Shown: piece by piece, positions 1 through 5,783 of the stretch
How the letters are laid out: each line of letters begins with the position of its first letter
How positions within the stretch are numbered: the stretch's first letter is position 1
Assembly (NCBI GenBank): GCA_017632555.1
Contig: JAGBRF010000030.1
Span: forward strand, 1 to 9,165
Source of the DNA: Alphaproteobacteria bacterium
Lineage (GTDB): Bacteria > Pseudomonadota > Alphaproteobacteria > RF32 > UBA3637
Reading direction: 5' to 3'
Length of the DNA: 9,165 bases
Translations under genes and position numbers: made by a program
Notes under the pieces: generated by a model
The model's database searches: none
What the model saw: the letters and a program-made list of their open reading frames with translations, nothing else
Told to the model about the DNA's origin: nothing

Positions 1-1
1 A

Positions 2-478
2 ACTTTGGAACAGAAAAAAGAAAAAGACAAAATAGCGGAAGAAGATTGGGATAAAACTTGGGGAACGATTCATTTTGATAAAGACACAGATGAAGAAATT
101 GTGGATAAAGCAGAAGAATTGTTGAATAAAGGTGTTGATATTGATATGGCGGTTATTCAAAATTATAATCGAACACCATTGATGTGTGCTGTGACAACAG
201 GAAAAGAAAAGTTTGTTGATTACTTAATTTCCAAGGGTGCCGATGTGGATAAAGCAGATTCCTATGGCTTTACACCGTTGATGGTGGCCTCTGTAAAGGG
301 AAACACCGAAATTGTTCAAAAATTGCTTGATGCCAAAGCCGATGTGACAAAAAGACGAAAAGGCGTTAGCGCTTTGGATATGGCGAAAAAGTATGGGCAC
401 GATGATATTGCAAAATTGTTGACGGACGGGGTAAAAAAACTTTCTATTTTAACAAAAACACGATTCACCGGCAGATAA
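2..478 (+). CDS. Ankyrin-repeat protein, 5' end outside the window
   Basis: The reading frame is open from the left edge of the window to a TAA at 476-478. A TTG at 5 could be read as a start, but no ribosome binding site is visible, so the true start is probably upstream. Numbering from that TTG gives 157 residues. The N-terminal 50 residues are charged (Lys/Glu/Asp-rich), with a degenerate helix pair around 30-46 ending in a GVDID turn. Ankyrin repeats follow at about 53-85 (NRTPLMCA, then the loop SKGADVDKAD), 87-119 (YGFTPLMVA, then AKADVTKR) and 120-142 (GVSALDMAKKYGHDDIAKLL). Ankyrin repeats are protein-binding scaffolds; the partner cannot be read from the sequence. No signal peptide is visible in the part present. 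A terminator follows, so the gene is transcriptionally separate from tolQ. A role in the Tol system is not indicated. Confidence 0.85.
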   Translation, partial: TLEQKKEKDKIAEEDWDKTWGTIHFDKDTDEEIVDKAEELLNKGVDIDMAVIQNYNRTPLMCAVTTGKEKFVDYLISKGADVDKADSYGFTPLMVASVKGNTEIVQKLLDAKADVTKRRKGVSALDMAKKYGHDDIAKLLTDGVKKLSILTKTRFTGR

Positions 479-500
479 CTTTTTAATCTGACTTTTCAAT

Positions 501-533
501 ATACCCTTTGATTTATTCAAGGGGTATTTTTTT
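501..533 (+). terminator. Intrinsic terminator after the ankyrin gene
   Basis: Positions 501-511 (ATACCCTTTGA) pair with 517-527 (TCAAGGGGTAT) in an 11-bp stem with one G-T wobble, around the 5-nt loop TTTAT. Seven T residues (527-533) follow immediately. It lies 22 nt after the ankyrin stop codon and before the tolQ promoter, which isolates the two transcription units. Confidence 0.9.
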
Positions 534-545
534 GTAAAATTTTAC

Positions 546-574
546 TTGTTAAAAAAATAAATCAACGCTATGAT
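546..574 (+). promoter_or_regulatory. Predicted sigma-70-type promoter of the tol operon
   Basis: A -35 box TTGTTA (546-551) is separated by exactly 17 nt from a -10 box TATGAT (569-574, 5 of 6 to consensus), giving a predicted start near 581 and a leader of about 24 nt before tolQ. It lies between the upstream terminator and the tolQ ribosome binding site, where a promoter is expected. The 10-mer TACTTGTTAA that contains the -35 box recurs at 4048-4057. Confidence 0.7.
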
Positions 575-604
575 AAATCGTTGTTTTAGCAAAAGGAGAT
601 TTAA

Positions 605-1303
605 ATGGAACAAACGGTTTCTATGTCAATTTGGGGAATGTTCCAACATTCCGATATGTTTATGAAGCTTTTAATTATCGCTTTGTTGTTGGCTTCGGTT
701 TGGTCATGGGCAATTATTATTGAAAAGTGGCGTGTTTTCAAACGGATTAAAGCACGGTCCGCCAATTTTGAACGGCAATTTTGGTCCGGCGGTTCGTTGG
801 ATACTTTGTTTAATGAATTAAAGGATAAACCGACCGATCCTTTATCGGCCATATTTGTATCGGCAATGAAAGAATGGAAACGTTCTATGCGTTTGCGCAA
901 AGACGGTAATTTCAAGGGGGTCAATTTACAGGAACGTATCGAAAAAGTAATGCAAATTGCGATTGAACGTGAAATTGAAAATTTGAATAATCGCCTTATT
1001 TTCTTGGCTTCCACCGGTTCGGTTGCGCCATTGACGGGCCTGTTCGGTACTGTTTGGGGAATTATGTCCAGCTTCCAGGCCATCGGTGTTACGAAAAATA
1101 CAAACATTTCGGCGGTTGCCCCCGGTGTTGCAGAAGCTTTGTTGACAACGGCCGTTGGGTTGATAGCGGCTATTCCGGCGGTGGTTGCATATAACAAATT
1201 TGCAAATGATATTGACCGTTATACAAACAAAATGGAAACTTTTGCCGGTGAATTGGAAGCAATTATCAGTCGTCAAATTGAAACAGTGTCGGGAAAGGAA
1301 TAA
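605..1303 (+). CDS. tolQ: TolQ, proton-channel subunit of the Tol-Pal motor
   Basis: This inner-membrane MotA/TolQ/ExbB-family protein forms the proton channel that, with TolR, energises TolA. It has 232 residues, the usual TolQ size. There are three predicted membrane segments: about 20-40, 131-158 and 169-197, with a large cytoplasmic loop between the first two. The family core is intact: PLTGLFGTVWGIMSSF in segment 2, with the conserved channel threonine at T149, and VAPGVAEALLTTAVGLIAAI in segment 3, with T182 at the second conserved threonine. The ATG at 605 is preceded by AAAAGGAG (591-598), 6 nt away. ExbB is the alternative within the family, but tolR, tolA, tolB and pal follow directly, which settles TolQ. 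The gene is first in the operon, and tolR starts 2 nt after its stop. Confidence 0.97.
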   Translation: MEQTVSMSIWGMFQHSDMFMKLLIIALLLASVWSWAIIIEKWRVFKRIKARSANFERQFWSGGSLDTLFNELKDKPTDPLSAIFVSAMKEWKRSMRLRKDGNFKGVNLQERIEKVMQIAIEREIENLNNRLIFLASTGSVAPLTGLFGTVWGIMSSFQAIGVTKNTNISAVAPGVAEALLTTAVGLIAAIPAVVAYNKFANDIDRYTNKMETFAGELEAIISRQIETVSGKE

Positions 1304-1305
1304 AA

Positions 1306-1761
1306 ATGGCTTTTTTATTACGCAGAAGAGGACGGCGTTTTGGTGTCAGAACAGAGGTGAATTTAACACCTTTGATTGACGTGATGACATCATTGTTGGC
1401 AATTTTTATGATTACCGCGCCTTTGTTGACAACGGGTATTCCTTTGGATTTACCGCGCGGTGACGGGAAAAATTTGGCGGGCGATGAAAAAACGTTGAAT
1501 ATGTCAGTCAATCAAAAGGGCGAAATTTTTATCGGACAAACTTTGGTGGAACAACAGGACGTTTTGCCGAAAGTCAAAGCTATTGTGGCGGAAAATCCGG
1601 ACATACGAATGATTATCAGTGCCGATAAAAACACATCTTACGGAAACGTTATCGAGTTGATGGCTATGTTGAGGGCGGCCGGCTATACACAAGTCGGTTT
1701 GAAAACGGATATTCAAATTGCCAAACCAGCGCAATCGGCAAAAGGGAATAAACGCAAGTGA
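1306..1761 (+). CDS. tolR: TolR, inner-membrane Tol-Pal stator protein
   Basis: TolR is an ExbD/TolR-family protein that couples proton flow through TolQ to movement of TolA. The 151-residue product has a basic cytoplasmic N-terminus (RRRGRRFGVR), one membrane segment at about 22-43 and a periplasmic domain. The essential family aspartate is present as D25 in the motif VNLTPLIDVMTSLLAIF. The C-terminal family pattern (NVIELMAMLRAAGYTQVGLKT, about 114-134) is also present. The start ATG lies 2 nt after the tolQ stop, with AAAGGAA (1294-1300) as ribosome binding site inside the end of tolQ. Its own stop overlaps the tolA start. ExbD is the only close alternative, and the context favours TolR. 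Confidence 0.96.
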   Translation: MAFLLRRRGRRFGVRTEVNLTPLIDVMTSLLAIFMITAPLLTTGIPLDLPRGDGKNLAGDEKTLNMSVNQKGEIFIGQTLVEQQDVLPKVKAIVAENPDIRMIISADKNTSYGNVIELMAMLRAAGYTQVGLKTDIQIAKPAQSAKGNKRK

Positions 1762-2678
1762 ATTCATCTTTTTGGTATTCTTTGTTGGGGCATATATTGA
1801 TAGGCGCACTTTTTTTAGTGTCTTTGCCGGCTATTCAAAAACAACAAAGCTCGGTGGATTCAGTGCCTATTTTTATCGAATTAAAGAATGTCGAAATTTC
1901 AAATAAAACCAATTTGCCGGTAAAGGCTAAAACGGAAAAGGCTCCGGAACGGGCGACACCCAAACCAGCACCTAAAAAGGAACCGACTAAAATTGAAACG
2001 CAGGCTAAAAAAGTGGAAACACCCAAAATTGAGCCTGTTCAAAAAGCCGAACCGTTAAAAGATGCGGCCAAGGTGGTGGAACCGCCGGCCCCCAAAAAGC
2101 CCGAGCCAACCCCAAAAGCAAAACCCAAAGTTCAAAAGGCAGTGCAACCGCCAAAACCCAAACCCGCACGTAAAGTAAAAGAAGATGATGGTATGGACAG
2201 TTTATTTGCTTCTGTTGAAAAAATGTCAAAGACAGCGGAAAATAAAAAGAAAGAGCCTAAAAATGAAGTTTCTGATTTGATATCGGGTGTTTTAAGCGGG
2301 GCGGAAAAAGGTCCTACACAAGTGCCGATTGGGGAAAGGCTGACTGTCAGCCAAACCGATTTTATCAAATCAAAAGTTCGGGAAAAATGGAATTTTGATG
2401 CCGGTATCGAAGGCATCAACAGTATGGTTGTTGAAATGCGCGTTTTCTTGGCGCGTGACGGAAGTGTTCAAGATGTTGAAATTTTGAATCAAAAGCGTTA
2501 TAGTCAAGATGCGGGCTTTCGTTCCGTGGCGGAAAGTGCCAGACGCGCCATATACAGGTGCGATAAAGACGGCAACGAATCGCCATTTCGAATGTTGGCC
2601 TTTAAGTATCCCAATCGTTATTCGGATTGGCAACAATTATTGTTGAGTTTCAGCCCGTTGGATGACGGCAGTTATTAA
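1758..2678 (+). CDS. tolA: TolA, periplasm-spanning energy transducer
   Basis: TolA connects the TolQR motor with TolB and Pal at the outer membrane. The predicted start is GTG at 1758, overlapping the tolR stop in GTGA (1758-1761), with AAAGGGAA (1741-1748) upstream; this suggests translational coupling. The 306 residues comprise a short N-terminus, a membrane anchor at about 7-25, a Pro/Lys/Ala/Glu-rich stalk at about 52-142, a linker, and a C-terminal TolA/TonB-like domain at about 190-306 (for example DFIKSKVREKWNFD, then VVEMRVFLARDGSVQDVEI). The anchor contains S8-x3-H12, matching the Ser-x3-His pair that TonB and TolA use to contact their motors. The stalk is short and proline-rich, unlike the long Ala/Lys/Glu helix of E. 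coli TolA, but such stalks vary widely across Alphaproteobacteria. tolB starts 15 nt downstream. Confidence 0.93.
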   Translation: MNSSFWYSLLGHILIGALFLVSLPAIQKQQSSVDSVPIFIELKNVEISNKTNLPVKAKTEKAPERATPKPAPKKEPTKIETQAKKVETPKIEPVQKAEPLKDAAKVVEPPAPKKPEPTPKAKPKVQKAVQPPKPKPARKVKEDDGMDSLFASVEKMSKTAENKKKEPKNEVSDLISGVLSGAEKGPTQVPIGERLTVSQTDFIKSKVREKWNFDAGIEGINSMVVEMRVFLARDGSVQDVEILNQKRYSQDAGFRSVAESARRAIYRCDKDGNESPFRMLAFKYPNRYSDWQQLLLSFSPLDDGSY

Positions 2679-2693
2679 AAGAAGAGGTAAAAG

Positions 2694-4001
2694 ATGAAAA
2701 AAATTTGTTTGATTTTATTGTTTGGATTGTTTTCTTTTGCATCTCATGCGGAATTAAAAATCGATATTGCCGGCGGACATTCCGAACCGATGCCGATTGC
2801 CGTGGCTGATTTTACCGGTGTTCGCCGGGCGGAAGATATCAGGAAAATTGTTGCAGATGATTTGGAAAGTTCCGGATTGTTCCGCGTTATCAACAAAGAT
2901 GCTTATATCCAAAAAATAAAAGACGTGGACGAACCGCCTCATTTTTTGGATTGGCAAGCAATAAATGCACAAGCTGTGTTGGTTGCCAATGTTGAGTACG
3001 TTGAAGGAGACAAATTAAAAATTTCCTTTCGTTTATGGGATGTGTATGATGGAAAGTTGATGGCGGGAAACCGTTTGACGTTGGCTGAAAAAGAATGGCG
3101 GCGTTTGGGACACATCACGGCTGATATAGCTTATTCTCGGATTACCGGTGAAAGCGGTTATTTTGATACACGTATTGTTTATATTGCGGAAACAGGTCCG
3201 ATTGGAAAAAGAAAAAAACGTTTGGCCATGATGGATCAGGACGGAGCTAATCAACATTATTTGACAGACGGTAAAACTTTGGTTTTGACACCGCGTTTTG
3301 CGCCGAACATGCAAAAAATTGCTTACATGTCTTATCAAGGTGGTAAGCCACGCGTTTTGATTATGGATTTACAAACAATGGAACAACAGGATTTGGGACC
3401 GTTTGAAGGAATGAGCTTTGCTCCGCGTTTTTCTCCGGACAGCCAAAAATTAGCAATGTCGCTTTCCAAACGGGGCAATTCCGAAATCTATATATATGAT
3501 TTAAAGACGGGAAAGAAACACCACATCACCAATCACCCGGCAATTGACACATCACCCAGTTTTTCTCCGGATGGCGAAAAAATAGTTTTTAATTCGGACA
3601 GAAGCGGTTCGCAACAACTGTATGTTATGGACAAAGACGGTAAAAATGTAAAAAGGATCAGTTTTGGGACAAAAGGCACTTATGCAACGCCCGTTTGGTC
3701 ACCCAGAGGCGATTATATCGCTTTTACTAAAATCCAAGACGGTACTTTTTATATCGGTATAATGCGTCCGGACGGCAGTGCAGAACGTTTGATTACAAAG
3801 GGCTTTTTGGTGGAAGGACCTGCCTTTGCCCCCAATGGTCGCGTGTTGGCTTTCTTGAAACAAACACCGCAGGATATTGACGATACAGGTAAGACCGGAA
3901 TTTATACAATTGACGTGACCGGATACAACGAACAATACTTAAGTACACCGACCGATGCATCCGATCCGGCATGGTCACCATTGTTATTTGAAAAAAAATA
4001 A
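2694..4001 (+). CDS. tolB: TolB, periplasmic beta-propeller of the Tol-Pal system
   Basis: TolB is a soluble periplasmic protein that binds Pal and TolA, controlling whether Pal is free to bind peptidoglycan. The 435-residue product has a Sec signal peptide with likely cleavage after SHA-19. An N-terminal alpha/beta domain follows (about 20-160), then a six-bladed propeller of WD40-like PD40 repeats. The repeat signatures are FAPN (202), FSPD (246), FSPD (290), WSPR (335), FAPN (378) and WSPL (427). The length matches the family. The ATG at 2694 has GAGG at 2684-2687, 6 nt upstream, and the tolA stop is 15 nt before the start. The spacer after tolB is unusual in leading to two other lipoprotein genes before pal. 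Confidence 0.97.
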   Translation: MKKICLILLFGLFSFASHAELKIDIAGGHSEPMPIAVADFTGVRRAEDIRKIVADDLESSGLFRVINKDAYIQKIKDVDEPPHFLDWQAINAQAVLVANVEYVEGDKLKISFRLWDVYDGKLMAGNRLTLAEKEWRRLGHITADIAYSRITGESGYFDTRIVYIAETGPIGKRKKRLAMMDQDGANQHYLTDGKTLVLTPRFAPNMQKIAYMSYQGGKPRVLIMDLQTMEQQDLGPFEGMSFAPRFSPDSQKLAMSLSKRGNSEIYIYDLKTGKKHHITNHPAIDTSPSFSPDGEKIVFNSDRSGSQQLYVMDKDGKNVKRISFGTKGTYATPVWSPRGDYIAFTKIQDGTFYIGIMRPDGSAERLITKGFLVEGPAFAPNGRVLAFLKQTPQDIDDTGKTGIYTIDVTGYNEQYLSTPTDASDPAWSPLLFEKK

Positions 4002-4010
4002 TTTTTTTAA

Positions 4011-4039
4011 TCGAAAATTAATAATTAGGGCAATAAAGT
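4011..4039 (+). promoter_or_regulatory. Weak candidate promoter in the tolB-lipoprotein spacer
   Basis: TCGAAA (4011-4016) and TAAAGT (4034-4039) are spaced by 17 nt, and each matches the sigma-70 consensus at 4 of 6 positions. In so AT-rich a spacer this is close to background. It is listed because the 80-nt gap after tolB contrasts with the tight spacing upstream and suggests a separate promoter for the lipoprotein-pal group. Read-through from the tolQ promoter is equally possible, since no convincing terminator follows tolB. Confidence 0.25.
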
Positions 4040-4050
4040 AAGAACAGTAC

Positions 4051-4060
4051 TTGTTAACAA
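4051..4060. repeat. Perfect 10-bp palindrome TTGTTAACAA
   Basis: TTGTTAACAA is its own reverse complement and lies 21 nt before the start of the large lipoprotein gene. Its left half belongs to TACTTGTTAA (4048-4057), which also occurs at 543-552 over the -35 box of the tolQ promoter. An operator half-site or a shared transcription-factor site is possible. There is no further evidence, and AT-rich palindromes of this size arise by chance. Confidence 0.35.
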
Positions 4061-4068
4061 TTAAAAAA

Positions 4069-4078
4069 AAGAGGCCTC
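4069..4078 (+). promoter_or_regulatory. Ribosome binding site inside a GAGGCCTC palindrome
   Basis: AAGAGG (4069-4074) is the Shine-Dalgarno sequence for the ATG at 4082, 7 nt away, and supports that start. The GAGG forms the left half of the perfect 8-bp palindrome GAGGCCTC (4071-4078). Such a palindrome could bind protein or allow RNA dimer pairing; it cannot fold on itself without a loop. Confidence 0.6.
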
Positions 4079-4081
4079 GTT

Positions 4082-5050
4082 ATGAAAAAAACATTATTGA
4101 TTCTTTTAACTACCGTTTCCTGTCTTTCACTGGTTGCGTGCTACACAACGCCTGAAATGGATGAGCTCAGGCTCAGAACGGATTATGAAAGCACAGAAGG
4201 TGGTTGCAGTGCTTATACAAACTATATGCACGAAGGTTTACGTAACTGCATAGAAAGCAGTATCGAATATGACGAGCAAACCAAGAAAACAGTGACGATT
4301 TTGCCGACAGATTCGGGAACTGTTGTTGTTCCGCGTGCTTATGATGACGAAACAATGATGGATACAGACCGTATTTACGAACGTGTTGATATCAACGATA
4401 ATTCGGTTGAAATTACTTACGAATCGGCACCAAAAGGAACTGTCGGACAAGCTGTAACAACTACGACAACAGAAACTGTATCAACAAAAACCGTGTCCGA
4501 ATCCGTTTCTAAAACATCGGCCGCTGTTTCCGCAGAAGCTACATCTGAAAAAGCTGTTGACGAAACAGAAAGCGAAGAAAAAGAAGAAAACGAAGAAAAC
4601 GAAGAAAGTCCGGTTGTAGTTGAAGAAACAGAAACCGTTCTTGAAACGGAAATCGTAACGGATCCGAAAACAACCGTGGAAGCAGAGGTTGTTGCCGAAC
4701 CGGGTACAATCCTTGAAATTGAAGAAGTGACAGATGAAAACAATACCGCTGTTGTTGATAACGTAAAAGAAGTCGAGTCGGAAACAGAAGTTGAAACTGC
4801 TGCAACCGATTCGGAAAAAGGACGTAAAGTAACGGTTGTTGTTAAACCTTTGCGTGAAGATTTGGTTGTTTCCGTTGATTTGGATGGTGGTTCGAATGCT
4901 GCCGCAAAAAAGACAGAAACAAGCACTGTTCAAACAAAAAAGACGACAGTTGTAAAGACACAAAAGAAGAAAGAAGGCGCTTCGGTTCAAGAAAAAACAA
5001 AAATTTTCAAAAAAAATGAAAAAGAAGTATTGCCAATCGAAGAAAAATAA
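4082..5050 (+). CDS. Unrecognised charge-segregated outer-envelope lipoprotein in the tol-pal cluster
   Basis: I do not recognise this 322-residue protein from any family. It starts with a lipoprotein signal peptide: MKK, a hydrophobic stretch, then lipobox LVAC with the lipidated cysteine at C20. Residues 21-118 may form a small domain and contain two further cysteines (C42, C56) that could make a disulphide. Residues 125-150 are Thr/Ser/Val-rich. Residues 151-246 are strongly acidic, with about 35 Glu/Asp against 5 Lys, and include EEK-EEN-EEN-EES (165-176) and three 12-residue repeats (187-222). A short hydrophobic-charged segment (about 248-268, KVTVVVKPLREDLVVSVDLD) precedes a lysine-rich tail (272-322, 14 Lys against 7 Glu). 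Most of the mature protein is probably disordered. The start is fixed by the ribosome binding site at 4069-4074 and by the signal peptide. Its place between tolB and pal suggests an envelope role linked to Tol-Pal (inference). Confidence 0.85.
   Translation: MKKTLLILLTTVSCLSLVACYTTPEMDELRLRTDYESTEGGCSAYTNYMHEGLRNCIESSIEYDEQTKKTVTILPTDSGTVVVPRAYDDETMMDTDRIYERVDINDNSVEITYESAPKGTVGQAVTTTTTETVSTKTVSESVSKTSAAVSAEATSEKAVDETESEEKEENEENEESPVVVEETETVLETEIVTDPKTTVEAEVVAEPGTILEIEEVTDENNTAVVDNVKEVESETEVETAATDSEKGRKVTVVVKPLREDLVVSVDLDGGSNAAAKKTETSTVQTKKTTVVKTQKKKEGASVQEKTKIFKKNEKEVLPIEEK
4574..4609 (+). repeat. Four 9-nt tandem repeats coding for EE(K/N/S)
   Basis: The units GAAGAAAAA, GAAGAAAAC, GAAGAAAAC and GAAGAAAGT lie in frame and encode EEK-EEN-EEN-EES (residues 165-176 of the large lipoprotein). 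Two units are identical and the others differ at one or two bases, consistent with recent slippage. The length may vary between strains. Confidence 0.75.
4640..4747 (+). repeat. Three degenerate 12-residue repeats in the large lipoprotein
   Basis: Residues 187-198 (LETEIVTDPKTT), 199-210 (VEAEVVAEPGTI) and 211-222 (LEIEEVTDENNT) align without gaps as [LV]-E-x-E-x-V-[TA]-[DE]-[PE]-x-x-[TI]. The period is exactly 36 nt, and the DNA has diverged much more than the pattern. Alternating hydrophobic and acidic residues could form beta-like or extended strands. This is my own reading by eye. Confidence 0.6.
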
Positions 5051-5078
5051 TTTAATAGTATAAGAGTGTTATTTTTAT

Positions 5079-5085
5079 AAAGGAG
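5079..5085 (+). promoter_or_regulatory. Strong ribosome binding site of the 42-codon gene
   Basis: AAAGGAG at 5079-5085 lies 7 nt before the ATG at 5093. It is among the best Shine-Dalgarno matches in the window and is the main reason, with the lipobox, to accept so short a reading frame as a gene. Confidence 0.75.
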
Positions 5086-5092
5086 ATACAAA

Positions 5093-5221
5093 ATGAAAAA
5101 AATCGTTATTGCTATGTTAATTGCTTGCGCTTTTGTAAGTGCTTGTTCATCCAACAAAACAGATGATGCTGCTAAAACACGTTCATCTGCTGTTGAAACA
5201 TTGCCTGCAGAAGACAAATAA
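5093..5221 (+). CDS. 42-residue mini-lipoprotein with a Pal-like signal peptide
   Basis: This small gene lies between the large lipoprotein gene and pal. The product starts MKKIVIAMLIACAFVSACS: a lysine N-terminus, a hydrophobic core and the lipobox VSAC, with the lipid-carrying cysteine at C18. The mature part is only 25 residues (polar, no predicted fold) and ends LPAEDK. AAAGGAG lies 7 nt before the ATG, and the TAA at 5219-5221 is 23 nt before the pal ATG. With single-residue gaps, its first 19 residues match the Pal signal peptide at 15 of 18 aligned positions, and most of the codons that match in protein differ only at the third base. It may be a partial duplicate of the 5' end of pal. 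No function is recognised. Entericidin-like or lysis-type small lipoproteins have a similar size, but no family motif is seen. Confidence 0.75.
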   Translation: MKKIVIAMLIACAFVSACSSNKTDDAAKTRSSAVETLPAEDK

Positions 5222-5224
5222 TTT

Positions 5225-5240
5225 AGTTTGAAAGTTTGAA
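5225..5240. repeat. Tandem 8-nt duplication just before pal
   Basis: AGTTTGAA occurs twice head to tail (5225-5232 and 5233-5240), filling most of the gap between the mini-lipoprotein stop (5221) and the pal ATG (5245). The repeat supplies only a weak purine run, GAAAG (5230-5234), as a possible ribosome binding site for pal. Confidence 0.6.
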
Positions 5241-5244
5241 ACGC

Positions 5245-5742
5245 ATGAAAAAGATATTTGTGATTGCTTTAATGGCTTGTGCCTTTTTAAGTGCCTGCTC
5301 AACGACCGGTAAAGATGAGGATGCTTCCGCTTCTTCCGATCGCGTGAACGAATGGGGTGATGCTGACATCACCAATTTGGAAGACACCAAAATGACGACA
5401 AGATTCAATAAAGCCGTCAGCCCGATTATCTATTTTGACTTTAATTCGGCATACTTGAATGCGCCGGCTATGGATATTTTGAACGAGCAAATTACTTGGT
5501 TGCAAAACAATCCGTCTGCGATGATTGTTGTCGAAGGTCATTGTGATGAACGTGGCACGCGTGAATATAACTTGGCTTTGGGTGAAAAAAGAGCCAATGC
5601 CGTAAAAGATTATATGATTGCGAAAGGTATCGATTCTGCGCGTATTCGCACGATTTCTTACGGAAAAGAAAGACCGGATGTTTTTGGTTCAACAGAAGAT
5701 GCTTGGGCAAAAAACAGACGTGCCGTAACAATCGCAAATTAA
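5245..5742 (+). CDS. pal: Pal, peptidoglycan-associated outer-membrane lipoprotein
   Basis: Pal is lipid-anchored in the outer membrane and binds diaminopimelate in peptidoglycan through an OmpA-like domain; it is released or retained through TolB. From the ATG at 5245 the product has 165 residues: signal peptide with lipobox LSAC (C18), a short polar linker (about 19-57) and an OmpA-C domain (about 59-165). The domain holds IIYFDFNSAYL, the core EGHCDERGTREYNLALGEKRA with the peptidoglycan-binding D101 and R116, ISYGKERP, and the terminal NRRAV. A TTG at 5236 would add three residues (MKR), but ATG is preferred because it matches the usual MKK signal start and the mini-lipoprotein start. The ribosome binding site is weak (GAAAG, 10 nt away), so translation may depend on reinitiation after the upstream small gene. 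A strong terminator follows. Confidence 0.96.
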   Translation: MKKIFVIALMACAFLSACSTTGKDEDASASSDRVNEWGDADITNLEDTKMTTRFNKAVSPIIYFDFNSAYLNAPAMDILNEQITWLQNNPSAMIVVEGHCDERGTREYNLALGEKRANAVKDYMIAKGIDSARIRTISYGKERPDVFGSTEDAWAKNRRAVTIAN

Positions 5743-5754
5743 ATTAAAAAAAGC

Positions 5755-5783
5755 TTTTCAAAAAAATGCTTTGCCTTTATGAT
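5755..5783 (+). promoter_or_regulatory. Candidate promoter of cpoB-tilS-ftsH inside the pal terminator
   Basis: A -35-like TTTTCA (5755-5760, 4 of 6) is separated by exactly 17 nt from TATGAT (5778-5783, 5 of 6), the same -10 hexamer as in the tolQ promoter (both continue as TATGATA). The spacer is the ascending arm of the pal terminator and the -10 box lies in the hairpin loop. The predicted start near 5790 gives a leader of about 30 nt before cpoB. This is the only reasonable promoter in the 77-nt gap. Confidence 0.5.

Noticed and set aside
601..1276. - strand open frames of 198 and 116 codons opposite tolQ
   Set aside because: They are shadows of the well-conserved tolQ gene, with no recognisable protein family and no initiation signal.
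1926..2183. Repetitive Pro/Lys-coding DNA in tolA as a separate repeat element
   Set aside because: It is the normal low-complexity stalk of TolA and is explained by the protein.
3990..4025. Possible terminator after tolB (A run, TAA, T run)
   Set aside because: The inverted repeat is only A-T pairs with a 3-nt loop and no GC stem, so it is not a credible intrinsic terminator; tolB may read through into the lipoprotein genes.
4417..4990. Long - strand open frames opposite the large lipoprotein gene, including one very rich in Phe and Cys that resembles a membrane protein
   Set aside because: They are the reverse complement of GAA/ACA/GTT-rich codons, which contain few stops on the other strand. 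They have no ribosome binding site or family motif, while the + strand has a lipobox, a good start and an operon context.
5030..5064. Promoter for the mini-lipoprotein: TTGCCA (5030-5035) with TATAAG (5059-5064)
   Set aside because: Each box is good alone but the spacer is 23 nt, too long for sigma-70. With 17 nt spacing the -10 would be TAATAG, a poor match.
5093..5221. Mini-lipoprotein as an entericidin or bacteriocin-release lipoprotein
   Set aside because: Only the size and the lipobox agree; the mature 25 residues show none of the family patterns I know, and the context is Tol-Pal rather than a toxin locus.
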